Below, in pieces: positions 55,194-64,000 of a stretch of DNA of 64,000 nucleotides; the stretch's first letter is position 1; each line of letters begins with the position of its first letter. Origin of the DNA: Streptomyces sp. NBC_00236. Its GTDB lineage: Bacteria > Actinomycetota > Actinomycetes > Streptomycetales > Streptomycetaceae. The DNA is taken from positions 5,084,001-5,148,000 of the forward strand of contig NZ_CP108100.1 of the NCBI RefSeq assembly GCF_036195045.1, read 5' to 3'. The translations under genes were made by a program, and so were the position numbers. The notes under the pieces were generated by a model. That model was given only the letters and a program-made list of their open reading frames with translations, did not search any database and was not told where the DNA came from.

Positions 55194-55220
55194 CTGGCAC
55201 TCCCCACTGGAGAGTGCCAG
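55194..55220. promoter_or_regulatory. CIRCE operator 2 of groES-groEL
   Basis: CTGGCACTC (55194-55202), 9 nt, GAGTGCCAG (55212-55220), a fully symmetric inverted repeat. Its centre is 47 nt downstream of CIRCE 1. Two CIRCE copies in tandem point to tight HrcA control. Confidence 0.92.
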
Positions 55221-55326
55221 CAGTTCTGTGCGACCGGCAGGTCCGGCACCCGCGACGACGGGCCCACCTGGTCGCCACCCCAAAGACTGATAACCCCGTG
55301 AGATCTCCGAAGGGGGAGACCGGATC

Positions 55327-55632
55327 GTGTCGACCAGCACCAAGGTTGCGATCAAGCCGCTCGAGGACCGCATTGTGGTCCAGCCGCTCGACGCCGAGCA
55401 GACCACGGCCTCCGGCCTGGTCATTCCGGACACTGCCAAGGAGAAGCCCCAGGAGGGCGTCGTCCTGGCCGTGGGCCCGGGCCGCTTCGAGAACGGCGAG
55501 CGCCTTCCGCTCGACGTCAAGACCGGCGATGTCGTGCTGTACAGCAAGTACGGCGGCACCGAGGTGAAGTACAACGGCGAGGAGTACCTCGTCCTCTCGG
55601 CTCGCGACGTGCTCGCGATCATCGAGAAGTAA
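55327..55632 (+). CDS. groES: Co-chaperonin GroES
   Basis: GroES (101 aa) caps the GroEL chamber. The motifs [19 protein letters not shown], the mobile loop [21 protein letters not shown] and [15 protein letters not shown] are present. A GTG start follows GGGGGAGA. It is controlled by two CIRCE sites and followed by a hairpin with a T-run before groEL. Confidence 0.98.
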   Translation: MSTSTKVAIKPLEDRIVVQPLDAEQTTASGLVIPDTAKEKPQEGVVLAVGPGRFENGERLPLDVKTGDVVLYSKYGGTEVKYNGEEYLVLSARDVLAIIEK

Positions 55633-57357
<1,725 letters not shown>

Positions 57358-57383
57358 CGTGTAGCTGCCCCGCGCAAGCGGTG

Positions 57384-57415
57384 AGGCCCGGTACCCCGCG
57401 AGGGGTACCGGGCCT
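57384..57415 (+). terminator. Terminator of groEL
   Basis: A perfect 14-bp stem (57384-57397 with 57402-57415), AGGCCCGGTACCCC and its complement, closes on a GCGA (GNRA-type) tetraloop and is followed by TTTC. Confidence 0.85.
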
Positions 57416-57478
57416 TTCGCGCGTCCGGCCGGGTCGGCCTGTTCCTGTCCGGCGTTCAGGCCGGCCGGCCAACTCCGG

Positions 57479-57640
57479 CCCCCCTTGGGTTCCTCCGGCC
57501 CTTCTGGGTTCCTCCGGCCCTTCTGGGTTCCTCCGGCCCCTCTGGGTTCCTCCGGCCCCTCTGGGTTCCTCCGCCCCCCTGGGTTCCTCCGGCCCCCTTG
57601 GCTTCCTCCGGCCCCTGGCTTCCTCCGGCCCTTTGGGCCG
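57479..57640. repeat. 19-bp minisatellite, about eight copies
   Basis: Units of the form GGGTTCCTCCGGCCCCTCT start at 57487, 57506, 57525, 57544, 57563, 57581, 57600 and 57617 (spacing 19, 19, 19, 19, 18, 19, 17). The last two have GGCTTCC instead of GGGTTCC. One strand is pyrimidine-rich. Confidence 0.9.
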
Positions 57641-57697
57641 GCGTCAGCTTTCGGGCCGGCTTCAGCCCGGTGTCCGGGCTTGCCTGCGGATGAGGCT

Positions 57698-57806
57698 CGG
57701 CCGATCCAGCCCCTCCGGCGATTGAGGAGCGGGGGTACGGGGGCAGCGCCCCCGGGGCTCCGCCCCGGACCCCGCGCCTCAAACGCCGGCGAGGCTGGAT
57801 CGGCCG
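57698..57806. repeat. 109-bp palindromic element built from two facing intergenic repeats
   Basis: Arms 57698-57730 and 57774-57806 match in inverted orientation at 29 of 33 positions. Each contains the CTCAAtCGCCGG motif (reverse in the left arm; CTCAAACGCCGG in the right arm). The centre holds GGGGGCAGCGCCCCC and GGGGCTCCGCCCC hairpins. The whole folds into one long stem with two internal hairpins. Confidence 0.8.
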
Positions 57807-57823
57807 CTGCCCCCGTGAGGCTG

Positions 57824-57955
57824 GCTGTGGCCGCTGTGGCCGCTGTGGCCGCTGTGGCCGGTGTGGCCGGTGAGGCCACCGAGACGGGCTGGACGGGCTG
57901 GACGGGCTGGACGGGCCGGACGGGCCGGACGGGCTGCACGGGCTGCACGGGCAGG
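57824..57955. repeat. Two runs of 9-bp repeats
   Basis: First GCTGTGGCC units (about 57824-57870), then GGACGGGCT units drifting to GCACGGGCT (about 57891-57955). The 9-nt period keeps reading frames open, which creates false protein frames. Confidence 0.8.
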
Positions 57956-58036
57956 AGGGCGTGAGCTACGCCGAGCGGGACAGCGCGTCCCCGTGGACGG
58001 CGCCTACGCGGGCCGCGGCCTGCGATAACCCACCGC

Positions 58037-58810
58037 TCACTGGGGTCCGTACTTGCGGCCTGTCCTGGAGGTGACCCCTCCGAGCAGGCCGCGCGGCGTC
58101 ACCTTCACCAGGCCCATCAACGCCTTGTACCGCGCGTCGGGGATCGAGAGCGACTTCCCGCGCGCCAGGTCCGCCAGCGCCGCCGCCACCAGCTTGTCGG
58201 CGTCGAGCCACATCCAGCCCGGGATGTTCCCGGTGCCCATCCCGGCCCGTTCATGGAACTCCGTCCGAACGAAGCCGGGGCACAGGGCCATCATCCGCAC
58301 GCCCGAACCGGCCAGGTCCTTCGCCGCGCCCTGGGTGAACTGCACGACCCACGCCTTGGACGCCCCGTACGTACCGCGCGGCACGAACGCGGCGACGGAG
58401 GCCACGTTCACGATGCCGCCCCTGCCGCGCTCCTTCATGCCCGCCGCGGCCGCCGAGGTCAGCCGCAGGACCGCCTCGCAGTGCACCTTCAGCATGGCCA
58501 GTTCATCCGCCATGGGGACATCGAGGAAGTGCCCCTTGTTGCCGAACCCGGCGTTGTTGACCAGCAGATCGACCGACTGCTTACGGTCGGCCAGCCTGCT
58601 CTCGACCGCGGCGATCCCGTCGTCCGCGGACAGGTCCGCCGTCAGCACCTCGGCCTCGATGCCGTGCCGGTCGTGCAGTTCGGTGGCCTGTTCCCGCAGC
58701 CGGTCGGTGTCGCGGGCCACCAGCACGAGGTTGTGCCCCTCGGCCGCGAGCCGCCGCGCGAAGGCGGCGCCGATGCCCGCGGTCGCGCCCGTAATCAGTG
58801 CAGTCGTCAT
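58037..58810 (-). CDS. SDR family NAD(P)-dependent oxidoreductase
   Basis: The 257-aa protein has the classical short-chain dehydrogenase features: TGATAGIG cofactor loop (residues 7-14), NNAG, catalytic Ser in VNVASVAAF and the YGASK motif. Substrate unknown. The ATG at 58810 is preferred; a GTG three codons upstream is possible. It lies about 10 nt downstream of the multicopper oxidase gene, so the two form an operon. Confidence 0.92.
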   Translation of the reverse strand: MTTALITGATAGIGAAFARRLAAEGHNLVLVARDTDRLREQATELHDRHGIEAEVLTADLSADDGIAAVESRLADRKQSVDLLVNNAGFGNKGHFLDVPMADELAMLKVHCEAVLRLTSAAAAGMKERGRGGIVNVASVAAFVPRGTYGASKAWVVQFTQGAAKDLAGSGVRMMALCPGFVRTEFHERAGMGTGNIPGWMWLDADKLVAAALADLARGKSLSIPDARYKALMGLVKVTPRGLLGGVTSRTGRKYGPQ

Positions 58811-58820
58811 ACGCGGCACG

Positions 58821-60341
58821 TTAGTGCCCCGGATGGACGCCAGGACGACCAGCCCGCTGCCCCGGCCCGACGACCACGAACTGGCCCATCATCCCGTGGT
58901 CCTCATGGGCCAGCAGATGGCAGTGGTACATGTACGGAGTGTCGGGATCGGCGGGCCCGTCGAACCGGAGCGCGATCTTCATCGTGGTACCCACCGGGAT
59001 CGCGACCGTGTCCTTCCGGCCCCGCAAAGCGGGCTCCGGCTCCCGGCCGTTCACCTCCAGCACCCTGAACTGCACGTCGTGGACGTGGAAGTTGTGCGTC
59101 ATGTCGCCGCCGTTGCGCAGCGTCCACGTCTCGGCCGTGCCCCGCACCACGGTCTCGTCGATCCGGTCCATGGCCATCGGCTTCCCGTTGATCCCCGACC
59201 TGCGCAGCTCGAAGAAGCGCCCGTGCGCCGCGTCCGTCCCGTCGGGCAGCTCCGGTTCGCCCAGCCTCGCGGGCAGTGCGGGCGACGGGCGCAGCCGGTG
59301 CGCCGCGCGCAGTTCCAGTACGTCGAAGGAGTCGTCGCCCCCGTCGAACCGCTTCTCCCAGTTGTTGCCGGCGCGCCACGGGTAGCTGCGCAGCACGGTC
59401 CGCTCGTCCGGCCGCATCCGGACGACGACCTCGGCACGCTCGCCGGGGGAGAGTTGGATCCGGTTCATCGCCGCCGGCCTTTCCAGCAGTCCGCCGTCGG
59501 TCCCGACCAGGTCGAACGCGCGGTCGTCGTCGAAGCCGAAGGTGTAGATGCGCGCGGTGGAGGCGTTCAGCAGCCGTAGCCGTACGCGTTCGTCGCCGAC
59601 CTCCCGGTACGGGTCGAGCGTGCCGTTCACCATGGTCCGCTTGCCGAGGAAGCCGGTTTTGGCGAGGAAGGAGTGGCCGTGGTCGAACCGGGCCCCGTCG
59701 AAGGTGACGTCCTGCACGATGACCGGAAGGTCGTCCACGCCGTACTTCTTCGGGAGCGCCAACTGCCGTGAGCGCGCGTCGTCGATCAGGAACAAGCCGG
59801 CCAGACCGCGCTGCACGTGCTGTTCGGTCGCCCCGTGCGGATGTGGGTGGTACCAGAGCGTGGCGGCAGGCTGGTCGACCTTCCAGCGCGGGGCCCACGC
59901 GCCGCCCGCCGCCACCATCTGATGCGGGCCGCCGTCCATCGCGGCGGGCAGGTGCATGCCGTGCCAGTGCACGGTGGAGGCCTCGTCGAGGGTGTTGCGT
60001 ACCCGCACCTTCACCCGCTCACCGCGCTCCGCGCGGAGCGTCGGGCCCAGATAGCTGCCGTTGAAGCCCCAGGTCGGCGTCGGGCGGCCGTCCTCGAACT
60101 CCGTCTCGCCCGACTGCATCCGCAGATCGAAGACCCGGGTGCCGTCCGGGCCCACGGTCGACTCCGCCAGCGGCGGTACGGCCATGCGCTGGCTGAAACG
60201 GACCTTCCCCACGGTGCTGACGTCCGCCCCGGTCCACAGCCAGGCGAACCCGCCGCCGACCGCCGCCACCAGGACGCCCGTCACCACCGCCGACGTGATG
60301 AGCACGCGCCTCAACCGCTGTCGTCCCCTGGTCTTCTCCAT
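58821..60341 (-). CDS. Multicopper oxidase (CueO/bilirubin oxidase type)
   Basis: The 506-aa protein has an N-terminal membrane segment or signal (10-37) with RLRRVLI before it. Three cupredoxin domains carry all four copper-binding motifs: HWHGMH, WYHPHPHG, HNFHVHDVQF and HCHLLAHEDHGMM. The exposed enzyme may oxidise Cu(I), metals or phenols. No Met-rich insert like that of CueO is seen. The ATG at 60341 is preceded by a purine-rich stretch. It is followed by the SDR gene. Confidence 0.93.
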   Translation of the reverse strand: MEKTRGRQRLRRVLITSAVVTGVLVAAVGGGFAWLWTGADVSTVGKVRFSQRMAVPPLAESTVGPDGTRVFDLRMQSGETEFEDGRPTPTWGFNGSYLGPTLRAERGERVKVRVRNTLDEASTVHWHGMHLPAAMDGGPHQMVAAGGAWAPRWKVDQPAATLWYHPHPHGATEQHVQRGLAGLFLIDDARSRQLALPKKYGVDDLPVIVQDVTFDGARFDHGHSFLAKTGFLGKRTMVNGTLDPYREVGDERVRLRLLNASTARIYTFGFDDDRAFDLVGTDGGLLERPAAMNRIQLSPGERAEVVVRMRPDERTVLRSYPWRAGNNWEKRFDGGDDSFDVLELRAAHRLRPSPALPARLGEPELPDGTDAAHGRFFELRRSGINGKPMAMDRIDETVVRGTAETWTLRNGGDMTHNFHVHDVQFRVLEVNGREPEPALRGRKDTVAIPVGTTMKIALRFDGPADPDTPYMYHCHLLAHEDHGMMGQFVVVGPGQRAGRPGVHPGH

Positions 60342-60444
60342 GCCCCTCAGGATTTCTCCCGGGGCGGATCCGCCACATGGGGCAGATCCCTGACAGGTCC
60401 CCGACCGTCCCCCTAGGCGGCCGGGTCCCCCTGCCGGGTCCCCG

Positions 60445-61125
60445 TCAGGGCGCCGCGAGCTTCTCCTCGTACGCGCGCGCCTTCCGCAGCGCCTCGGGGT
60501 GCAGCGCCTCGCCGGCCGGCAGCAGCAGCGGCAGCAGCTCGCGGTGCGTCGTCACGGCCCGGAACTGCAGTTCCACCGTGACCTCGTGGTCCGGCCGGTG
60601 CACGATCTCGACCGGGTCGCCGGCCCGGATGCTGCCCGGCGTGATCACCCGGAGGTACGCCCCGGGGGCCGCGGCCCGAGTGAAGCGTTTGACCCAGCGC
60701 GCCTCGTCGAGGTGGCCCGCGAACGTACGGCACGGAATCCGGCCGGAGGTCACCTCCAGGACCAGCTCCGCGCCGATCCGCCAGCGCTCGCCGATCAGTG
60801 CGCCGCCGACCTCCAGGCCGCCCGTGGTCAGGTTCTCGCCGAACGAGCCGTTGGCCAGTGGGCGCCCCAGTTCCCGCTCCCACCCGTCGAGATCCTCGCG
60901 GGCGAAGGCGTACACGGCCTGGTGCGAGCCACCGTGATGGCGCAGGTCGCAGACCGCGTCCCCGGCCAGACCGCTGCCGCCCTCGCCCTCGGGGCCGGGG
61001 TCGCAGACCCGTATGAGTCCCTCGACGGGGTGCTTGTCGATCCCGGTCATGCCGCCCGGGGCGTCGGTGTAGTGCGCCACCGTGGGACGGCCCGCGTTCA
61101 CGGTCAGCACAGTCTTCGCAGTCAT
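60445..61125 (-). CDS. MOSC domain protein (YiiM-like)
   Basis: The 226-aa protein has the MOSC pattern with a conserved cysteine: LRHHGGSHQAVYAFAREDLDGWERELGRPLANGSFGENLTTGGL, then VTSGRIPCRTFAGHL. Related proteins reduce N-hydroxylated compounds with a molybdenum cofactor. It is divergent from the LysR gene, which may control it. 103 nt separate it from the multicopper oxidase gene downstream. Confidence 0.9.
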   Translation of the reverse strand: MTAKTVLTVNAGRPTVAHYTDAPGGMTGIDKHPVEGLIRVCDPGPEGEGGSGLAGDAVCDLRHHGGSHQAVYAFAREDLDGWERELGRPLANGSFGENLTTGGLEVGGALIGERWRIGAELVLEVTSGRIPCRTFAGHLDEARWVKRFTRAAAPGAYLRVITPGSIRAGDPVEIVHRPDHEVTVELQFRAVTTHRELLPLLLPAGEALHPEALRKARAYEEKLAAP

Positions 61126-61205
61126 GCCCGAACGTTAGCGAGTCCTGACTCAAAGCTGTAAGTGAATAGTTCGCAGTAGACCCAAGAGTCCCTTATGTTG
61201 GAAGG

Positions 61206-62096
61206 GTGATCGAAGCCCGTCATCTCCGAGTCCTGCGCGCCGTGGCCGGTACCGGCTCCTTCTCCGCCGCCGCCCGCGAGCTCGGCTGCACCCAGCCCGC
61301 CGTCAGCCAGCAGATGAAGGCGCTGGAGTCCTCGGCGGGCACCACGCTGCTCATCCGCACCGGGCGGGAGATGCGGCTGACGCAGGCCGGTGAGGCGCTC
61401 GTGCGGCACGCCTCCGGCATCCTCGCCGGGCTCACCGCAGCCGAGGAGGAGGTCGCCGCGATCGCCGGGCTGCGGGCCGGACGGGTCCGGCTGGTCTCCT
61501 TCCCCAGCGGCAGCTCCACCCTGGTCCCGGGCGCCCTCGCGGCGCTCAGGGCCGCGCATCCCGGCACCCGGGTCTCCCTGGTCGAGGCGGAGCCGCCGCG
61601 CTCGGTGGAGATGCTGCGCGACGGCGACTGCGACATCGCGCTGGCCTTCCGGTACGGCACGCAGGGCGCGGAGTGGGACGACCTGGTGGTGCGGCCCCTG
61701 CTGACCGACCGGCTGATCGGTCTCGTCCCCGAAGGGCACCCCCTCGCGGACCGGGACGAGGTGGGTATCGGTGAACTCGCCGGGGAGCCGTGGATCGCCG
61801 GCTGCCCGCGCTGCCGTCGGCAGCTCGTGGAGGTCTGCGAGGCGTCCGGCTTCACCCCGCGGATCGACTTCGCCACCGACGACTACCCGGCGGTGATCGG
61901 TCTGGTCGGCGCCGGCCTCGGGGTGGCCGTCCTGCCGGCGCTGGCGATCGAGTCGGTACGCCCCAGGGGAGCCAGGACCGTGACGGTGGAGCCCGCCATC
62001 GAGCGCGAGATCGTCGCGCTGACCCTGCCCGACCTGGCGCAGGTCCCGGCCGTGGCGGCCACCCTGGACCAGCTGTCGCTGGCGGCCGCCCGCTGA
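61206..62096 (+). CDS. LysR family transcriptional regulator
   Basis: The 296-aa protein has the N-terminal helix-turn-helix (RHLRVLRAVAGTGSFSAAARELGCTQPAVSQQMKALE) and a C-terminal substrate-binding fold. GTG start with TATGTT 6 nt upstream (61194-61199), so the message is probably leaderless. The 80-nt divergent gap to the MOSC gene should hold its binding site; no clear T-N11-A copy stands out. Confidence 0.92.
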   Translation: MIEARHLRVLRAVAGTGSFSAAARELGCTQPAVSQQMKALESSAGTTLLIRTGREMRLTQAGEALVRHASGILAGLTAAEEEVAAIAGLRAGRVRLVSFPSGSSTLVPGALAALRAAHPGTRVSLVEAEPPRSVEMLRDGDCDIALAFRYGTQGAEWDDLVVRPLLTDRLIGLVPEGHPLADRDEVGIGELAGEPWIAGCPRCRRQLVEVCEASGFTPRIDFATDDYPAVIGLVGAGLGVAVLPALAIESVRPRGARTVTVEPAIEREIVALTLPDLAQVPAVAATLDQLSLAAAR

Positions 62097-62130
62097 GCGG
62101 CCGGCCGTGCCGGCCCCTGGAGGCCCGTAG

Positions 62131-62216
62131 CCCGGTCGACCCCTGTGCACCCACGGCCCGGCCGACCCCTGTGCACCCACGGCCCGGCCGACCCCTGTGC
62201 ACCCACGGCCCGGCCG
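62131..62216. repeat. 26-bp tandem repeat, 3.3 copies
   Basis: Units start at 62131, 62157 and 62183 and are CCCGGCCGACCCCTGTGCAC followed by CCACGG; the first has one T for C. A partial fourth copy ends at 62216. It lies between the LysR and whiD stop codons, where convergent transcripts meet. Confidence 0.9.
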
Positions 62217-62257
62217 TGATTGAAGAAACGTTTCCGCCTTGATGGGGCGCGGCAGGG

Positions 62258-62584
62258 TCAGCCGTGCCCGGGCGGGAACGAGGGAGCGGCCGCGCTGATC
62301 AGCCTGTTGCGGGCCCGGCCCATGAGCTCCTCGCGTTCGTCCTCGGTCAGTCCTCCCCACACCCCGTAGGGCTCGCGTACCGCCAGCGCGTGGGCGGCGC
62401 ACTCGGCGCGTACCGGGCAGCGCATGCAGACCTCTTTGGCGGAGGTCTCACGGGCGCTCCGGGCGGCTCCGCGTTCGCCCTCGGGGTGGAAGAACAGGGA
62501 GCTGTCGACCCCTCGGCAGGCCGCCAGCAGCTGCCAGTCCCACAGATCGGCGTTGGGTCCGGGAAGGCGGGAGAAATCTGCCAT
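62258..62584 (-). CDS. whiD: WhiB-like protein WhiD
   Basis: WhiD (108 aa) is a [4Fe-4S] transcription factor required for spore maturation and septation. The four cluster ligands are C23, C53, C56 and C62 (with C53-x2-C56), and the GVWGGLTEDER turn follows. The protein starts MADFSRLPGPNADLWDWQLL, which I recognise as WhiD. The ATG at 62584 follows GAGGGGAC; an open frame to 62746 is ignored. It is divergent from bldM, as in S. coelicolor. Confidence 0.95.
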   Translation of the reverse strand: MADFSRLPGPNADLWDWQLLAACRGVDSSLFFHPEGERGAARSARETSAKEVCMRCPVRAECAAHALAVREPYGVWGGLTEDEREELMGRARNRLISAAAPSFPPGHG

Positions 62585-62995
62585 TGCTTGTCCCCTCGAA
62601 ACCATGCTGAGTCGGAAACGTCGTGGTCTTCCGTCGTACCGTGCCCATGACCGTACATCTACGGTGTTAGTAGATGTAAATATGACTGATTGCGAATCTA
62701 GCCACAGACACCAGCAAAAGGGAAGAAAACCCGCTAAATGGGGCATAAGTTCACGGGAAGTTTTCGGTTGACGGCTGGACGACCCGTGGCGCTCTCCTCC
62801 GTGCTCGGGCCCTCACGTAGAGTGCCGAACCCGGTTGTCCGACCCGTAACTCTTTCGAGTGACCATCGTTGAGAGAGCTGAGGCGGTTGACGGAGAAAGC
62901 GATCGGGCAGATGTCCGAGAGTGTCAACCGCACAGGTGACGACTTGTAACAGCCTGGAGGCACAAGGTGACGCGCATCAGCTGCGGAGGGCGGTC
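62585..62995. other. whiD-bldM divergent regulatory region
   Basis: A 411-nt gene-free spacer between two divergent developmental regulators. It contains an AT-richer stretch (about 62640-62770) on the whiD side and the sigma-BldN promoter on the bldM side. No operator for a known regulator could be assigned beyond that. Confidence 0.6.
62845..62872 (+). promoter_or_regulatory. Sigma-BldN promoter of bldM
   Basis: CGTAAC (62845-62850), exactly 16 nt, CGTTGA (62867-62872). From memory this is identical to the sigma-BldN consensus CGTAAC-N16-CGTTGA, and bldM is the classic target. It lies 123 nt before the bldM start. Confidence 0.88.
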
Positions 62996-63607
62996 ATGAC
63001 ATCCGTTCTCGTCTGCGACGATTCCCCGCTTGCCCGAGAAGCGCTCCGTCGCGCGGTCGCGACCGTGCCCGGCGTCGAGCGTGTGACGACGGCGGCCAAC
63101 GGGGAGGAAGTCCTCCGCCGCTGGGGTGCCGACCGTTCGGATCTGATTCTCATGGACGTACGCATGCCCGGTCTGGGAGGTGTGGAGACCGTCCGTCGGC
63201 TGCTCTCCGCCGACCCCGGGGCGCGGATCATCATGCTGACCGTCGCCGAGGACCTGGACGGGGTCGCGCTCGCGGTCGCCGCCGGGGCCCGCGGGTATCT
63301 GCACAAGGACGCCTCCCGGGCGGAGCTCCGGGCGACCGTCACCCAGGCCCTGGCCGATCCGACGTGGCGGCTCGCCCCGCGCCGGCTGCGCTCGGCCGAG
63401 ATGGGTGCGGCGCCCACGCTCACGGCGCGTGAGATCCAGGTCCTCGAAGGAATGAGCCACGGTCGCTCCAACGCGGAGATCGGCCGTGAGCTGTTCCTCT
63501 CCGAGGACACGGTGAAGACGCACGCCAGGCGTCTGTTCAAGAAGCTCGGAGCCTCGGACCGGGCGCACGCGGTGGCACTCGGTTTCCGCTGGGGCCTGGT
63601 CCGCTGA
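62996..63607 (+). CDS. bldM: Response regulator BldM
   Basis: BldM (203 aa, exact length) is an orphan response regulator that drives aerial hyphae formation and, with WhiI, sporulation genes. The receiver domain (1-120) has D54 in LILMDVRMPG; the C-terminal LuxR/FixJ helix-turn-helix is LTAREIQVLEGMSHGRSNAEIGRELFLSEDTVKTHARRLFKKLG. It is reported not to need phosphorylation. The ATG at 62996 has GGAGGG 6 nt upstream; the frame opens further upstream without support. Confidence 0.96.
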   Translation: MTSVLVCDDSPLAREALRRAVATVPGVERVTTAANGEEVLRRWGADRSDLILMDVRMPGLGGVETVRRLLSADPGARIIMLTVAEDLDGVALAVAAGARGYLHKDASRAELRATVTQALADPTWRLAPRRLRSAEMGAAPTLTAREIQVLEGMSHGRSNAEIGRELFLSEDTVKTHARRLFKKLGASDRAHAVALGFRWGLVR

Positions 63608-63637
63608 GGACCGGCCGTGACCGGCCGCCGATCCCAT

Positions 63638-63663
63638 CCCCGTCCGCTCGCGGGCGGACGGGG
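63638..63663 (+). terminator. bldM terminator
   Basis: CCCCGTCCGC (63638-63647) pairs perfectly with GCGGACGGGG (63654-63663). It lies 31 nt after the bldM stop. Confidence 0.7.
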
Positions 63664-63839
63664 CGACCCCGCGCGAGCGGTGCGGAGCCGGGTCGTGTCC
63701 GAGGACGCGACCCGCTCGTACGCCGCCCGTGCAGCCCGCCGCCCCGGCGGCATGTGACGCTTCCCGGCCGATGACGCATCCTTGAGGCGTGGAGTTCCTC
63801 GGGAACGATTCGGTCGAGCGGAAGGGGAGGGCGCAGGAC

Positions 63840-64000
63840 ATGACTTCCGGCGCACCCGCTCATAACGCTTCAGTGCACAACTACGGACGCGGTGCCGCGG
63901 ATGACGCGGCGCCGGGGCACCATGGTTCGATGCGCGAGGACGGAACGACGGTGATCGGTGCCCTGGTGCATCGCGCCGTCGAGGGCGACGCGCAGGCCAC
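63840..64000 (+). CDS. shbA: ECF sigma factor, probable ShbA, 3'-truncated by window edge
   Basis: Only 53 codons are in the window: MTSGAPAHNASVHNYGRGAA, a His-rich stretch, then TTVIGALVHRAVEGDAQAT, which looks like the start of sigma region 2. AAGGGGAGGG lies about 9 nt before the ATG. In Streptomyces the gene after bldM encodes the ECF sigma factor ShbA, which drives expression of hrdB, the principal sigma factor gene. The name rests on position and on this short sequence. Confidence 0.65.
   Translation, partial: MTSGAPAHNASVHNYGRGAADDAAPGHHGSMREDGTTVIGALVHRAVEGDAQA

Larger units (their letters stand above)
57358..58036. other. Gene-free 679-nt repeat region between groEL and the SDR gene
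   Basis: After the groEL terminator come a 19-bp minisatellite (57479-57640), a 109-bp palindromic element (57698-57806) and two runs of 9-bp repeats (57824-57870 and 57891-57955). Open frames cross the repeats in several frames on both strands because the units do not break them, but none has coding support. Confidence 0.7.

Noticed and set aside
57381..57964. Plus-strand repeat-protein frames downstream of groEL
   Set aside because: They follow 19-bp and 9-bp DNA repeats in several frames, lack ribosome binding sites, and overlap terminators. Noncoding repeats explain them better.

Overview
The window is chromosomal DNA of a Streptomyces-type actinomycete. The evidence is the very high GC content, the many GTG starts, and above all the gene order. 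It runs from the S10/spc/alpha ribosomal cluster through secY-adk-map, glmM, coaA, glmS-acpS-alr-tsaEBD and groES-groEL to whiD-bldM. From memory, this order follows the conserved core of the S. coelicolor chromosome. No tRNA, rRNA, insertion sequence, prophage or CRISPR array was seen.

Layout. 1-12.5 kb: the end of the S10 operon (rpsC, cut at the left edge, to rpsQ), the spc operon (rplN to rplO), secY-adk-map, infA-rpmJ and the alpha operon (rpsM-rpsK-rpoA-rplQ). It is punctuated by strong hairpins. 12.6-18 kb: truA, two membrane-linked proteins of unknown function on the minus strand and an ABC-F ATPase. 18-21 kb: a repeat-filled spacer, then rplM-rpsI and glmM. 21-25 kb: a large membrane protein, then coaA and a DUF389 protein.

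24.9-37.6 kb looks like an accessory block between coaA and glmS. It holds several regulator-plus-target modules: a TetR/MFS efflux pair with a four-copy operator array, an HxlR/imine-reductase-like pair, argG with a candidate ARG box, an ECF41 sigma factor with its carboxymuconolactone-decarboxylase-type partner and a consensus-perfect promoter, a fused ABC exporter, and an Lrp/AsnC plus MFS pair.

37.7-48.8 kb: envelope and tRNA-modification genes. glmS (amino sugar), acpS, the NAD(P)HX repair enzyme and alr (D-alanine) are followed by the t6A genes tsaE, tsaB and tsaD with rimI. Among them are an iron-boxed 56-aa protein and an L,D-transpeptidase-like protein that lacks the catalytic cysteine. 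48.8-51.2 kb: an ECF42 sigma factor with its DGPF (YCII) protein and a VOC/PhnB-like protein, behind a candidate ECF42 promoter. 51.3-55 kb: membrane proteins, a THUMP-like methyltransferase, a polysaccharide deacetylase and what looks like the stump of a second one.

55-57.4 kb: groES-groEL behind two CIRCE operators, with a hairpin plus T-run between the two genes. 57.4-58 kb: a gene-free repeat region. 58-62 kb: multicopper oxidase-SDR, and MOSC divergent from a LysR regulator. 62.2-64 kb: the developmental regulators whiD and bldM (with an exact sigma-BldN promoter), then the first 53 codons of an ECF sigma factor, probably ShbA.

Several genes between 16 and 61 kb (including 16240-, 16308+, 39966+, 44573+, 46210+, 51276+, 61206+) have a TANNNT-like -10 element only 6-8 nt before the start codon and no Shine-Dalgarno sequence, which suggests leaderless transcripts.
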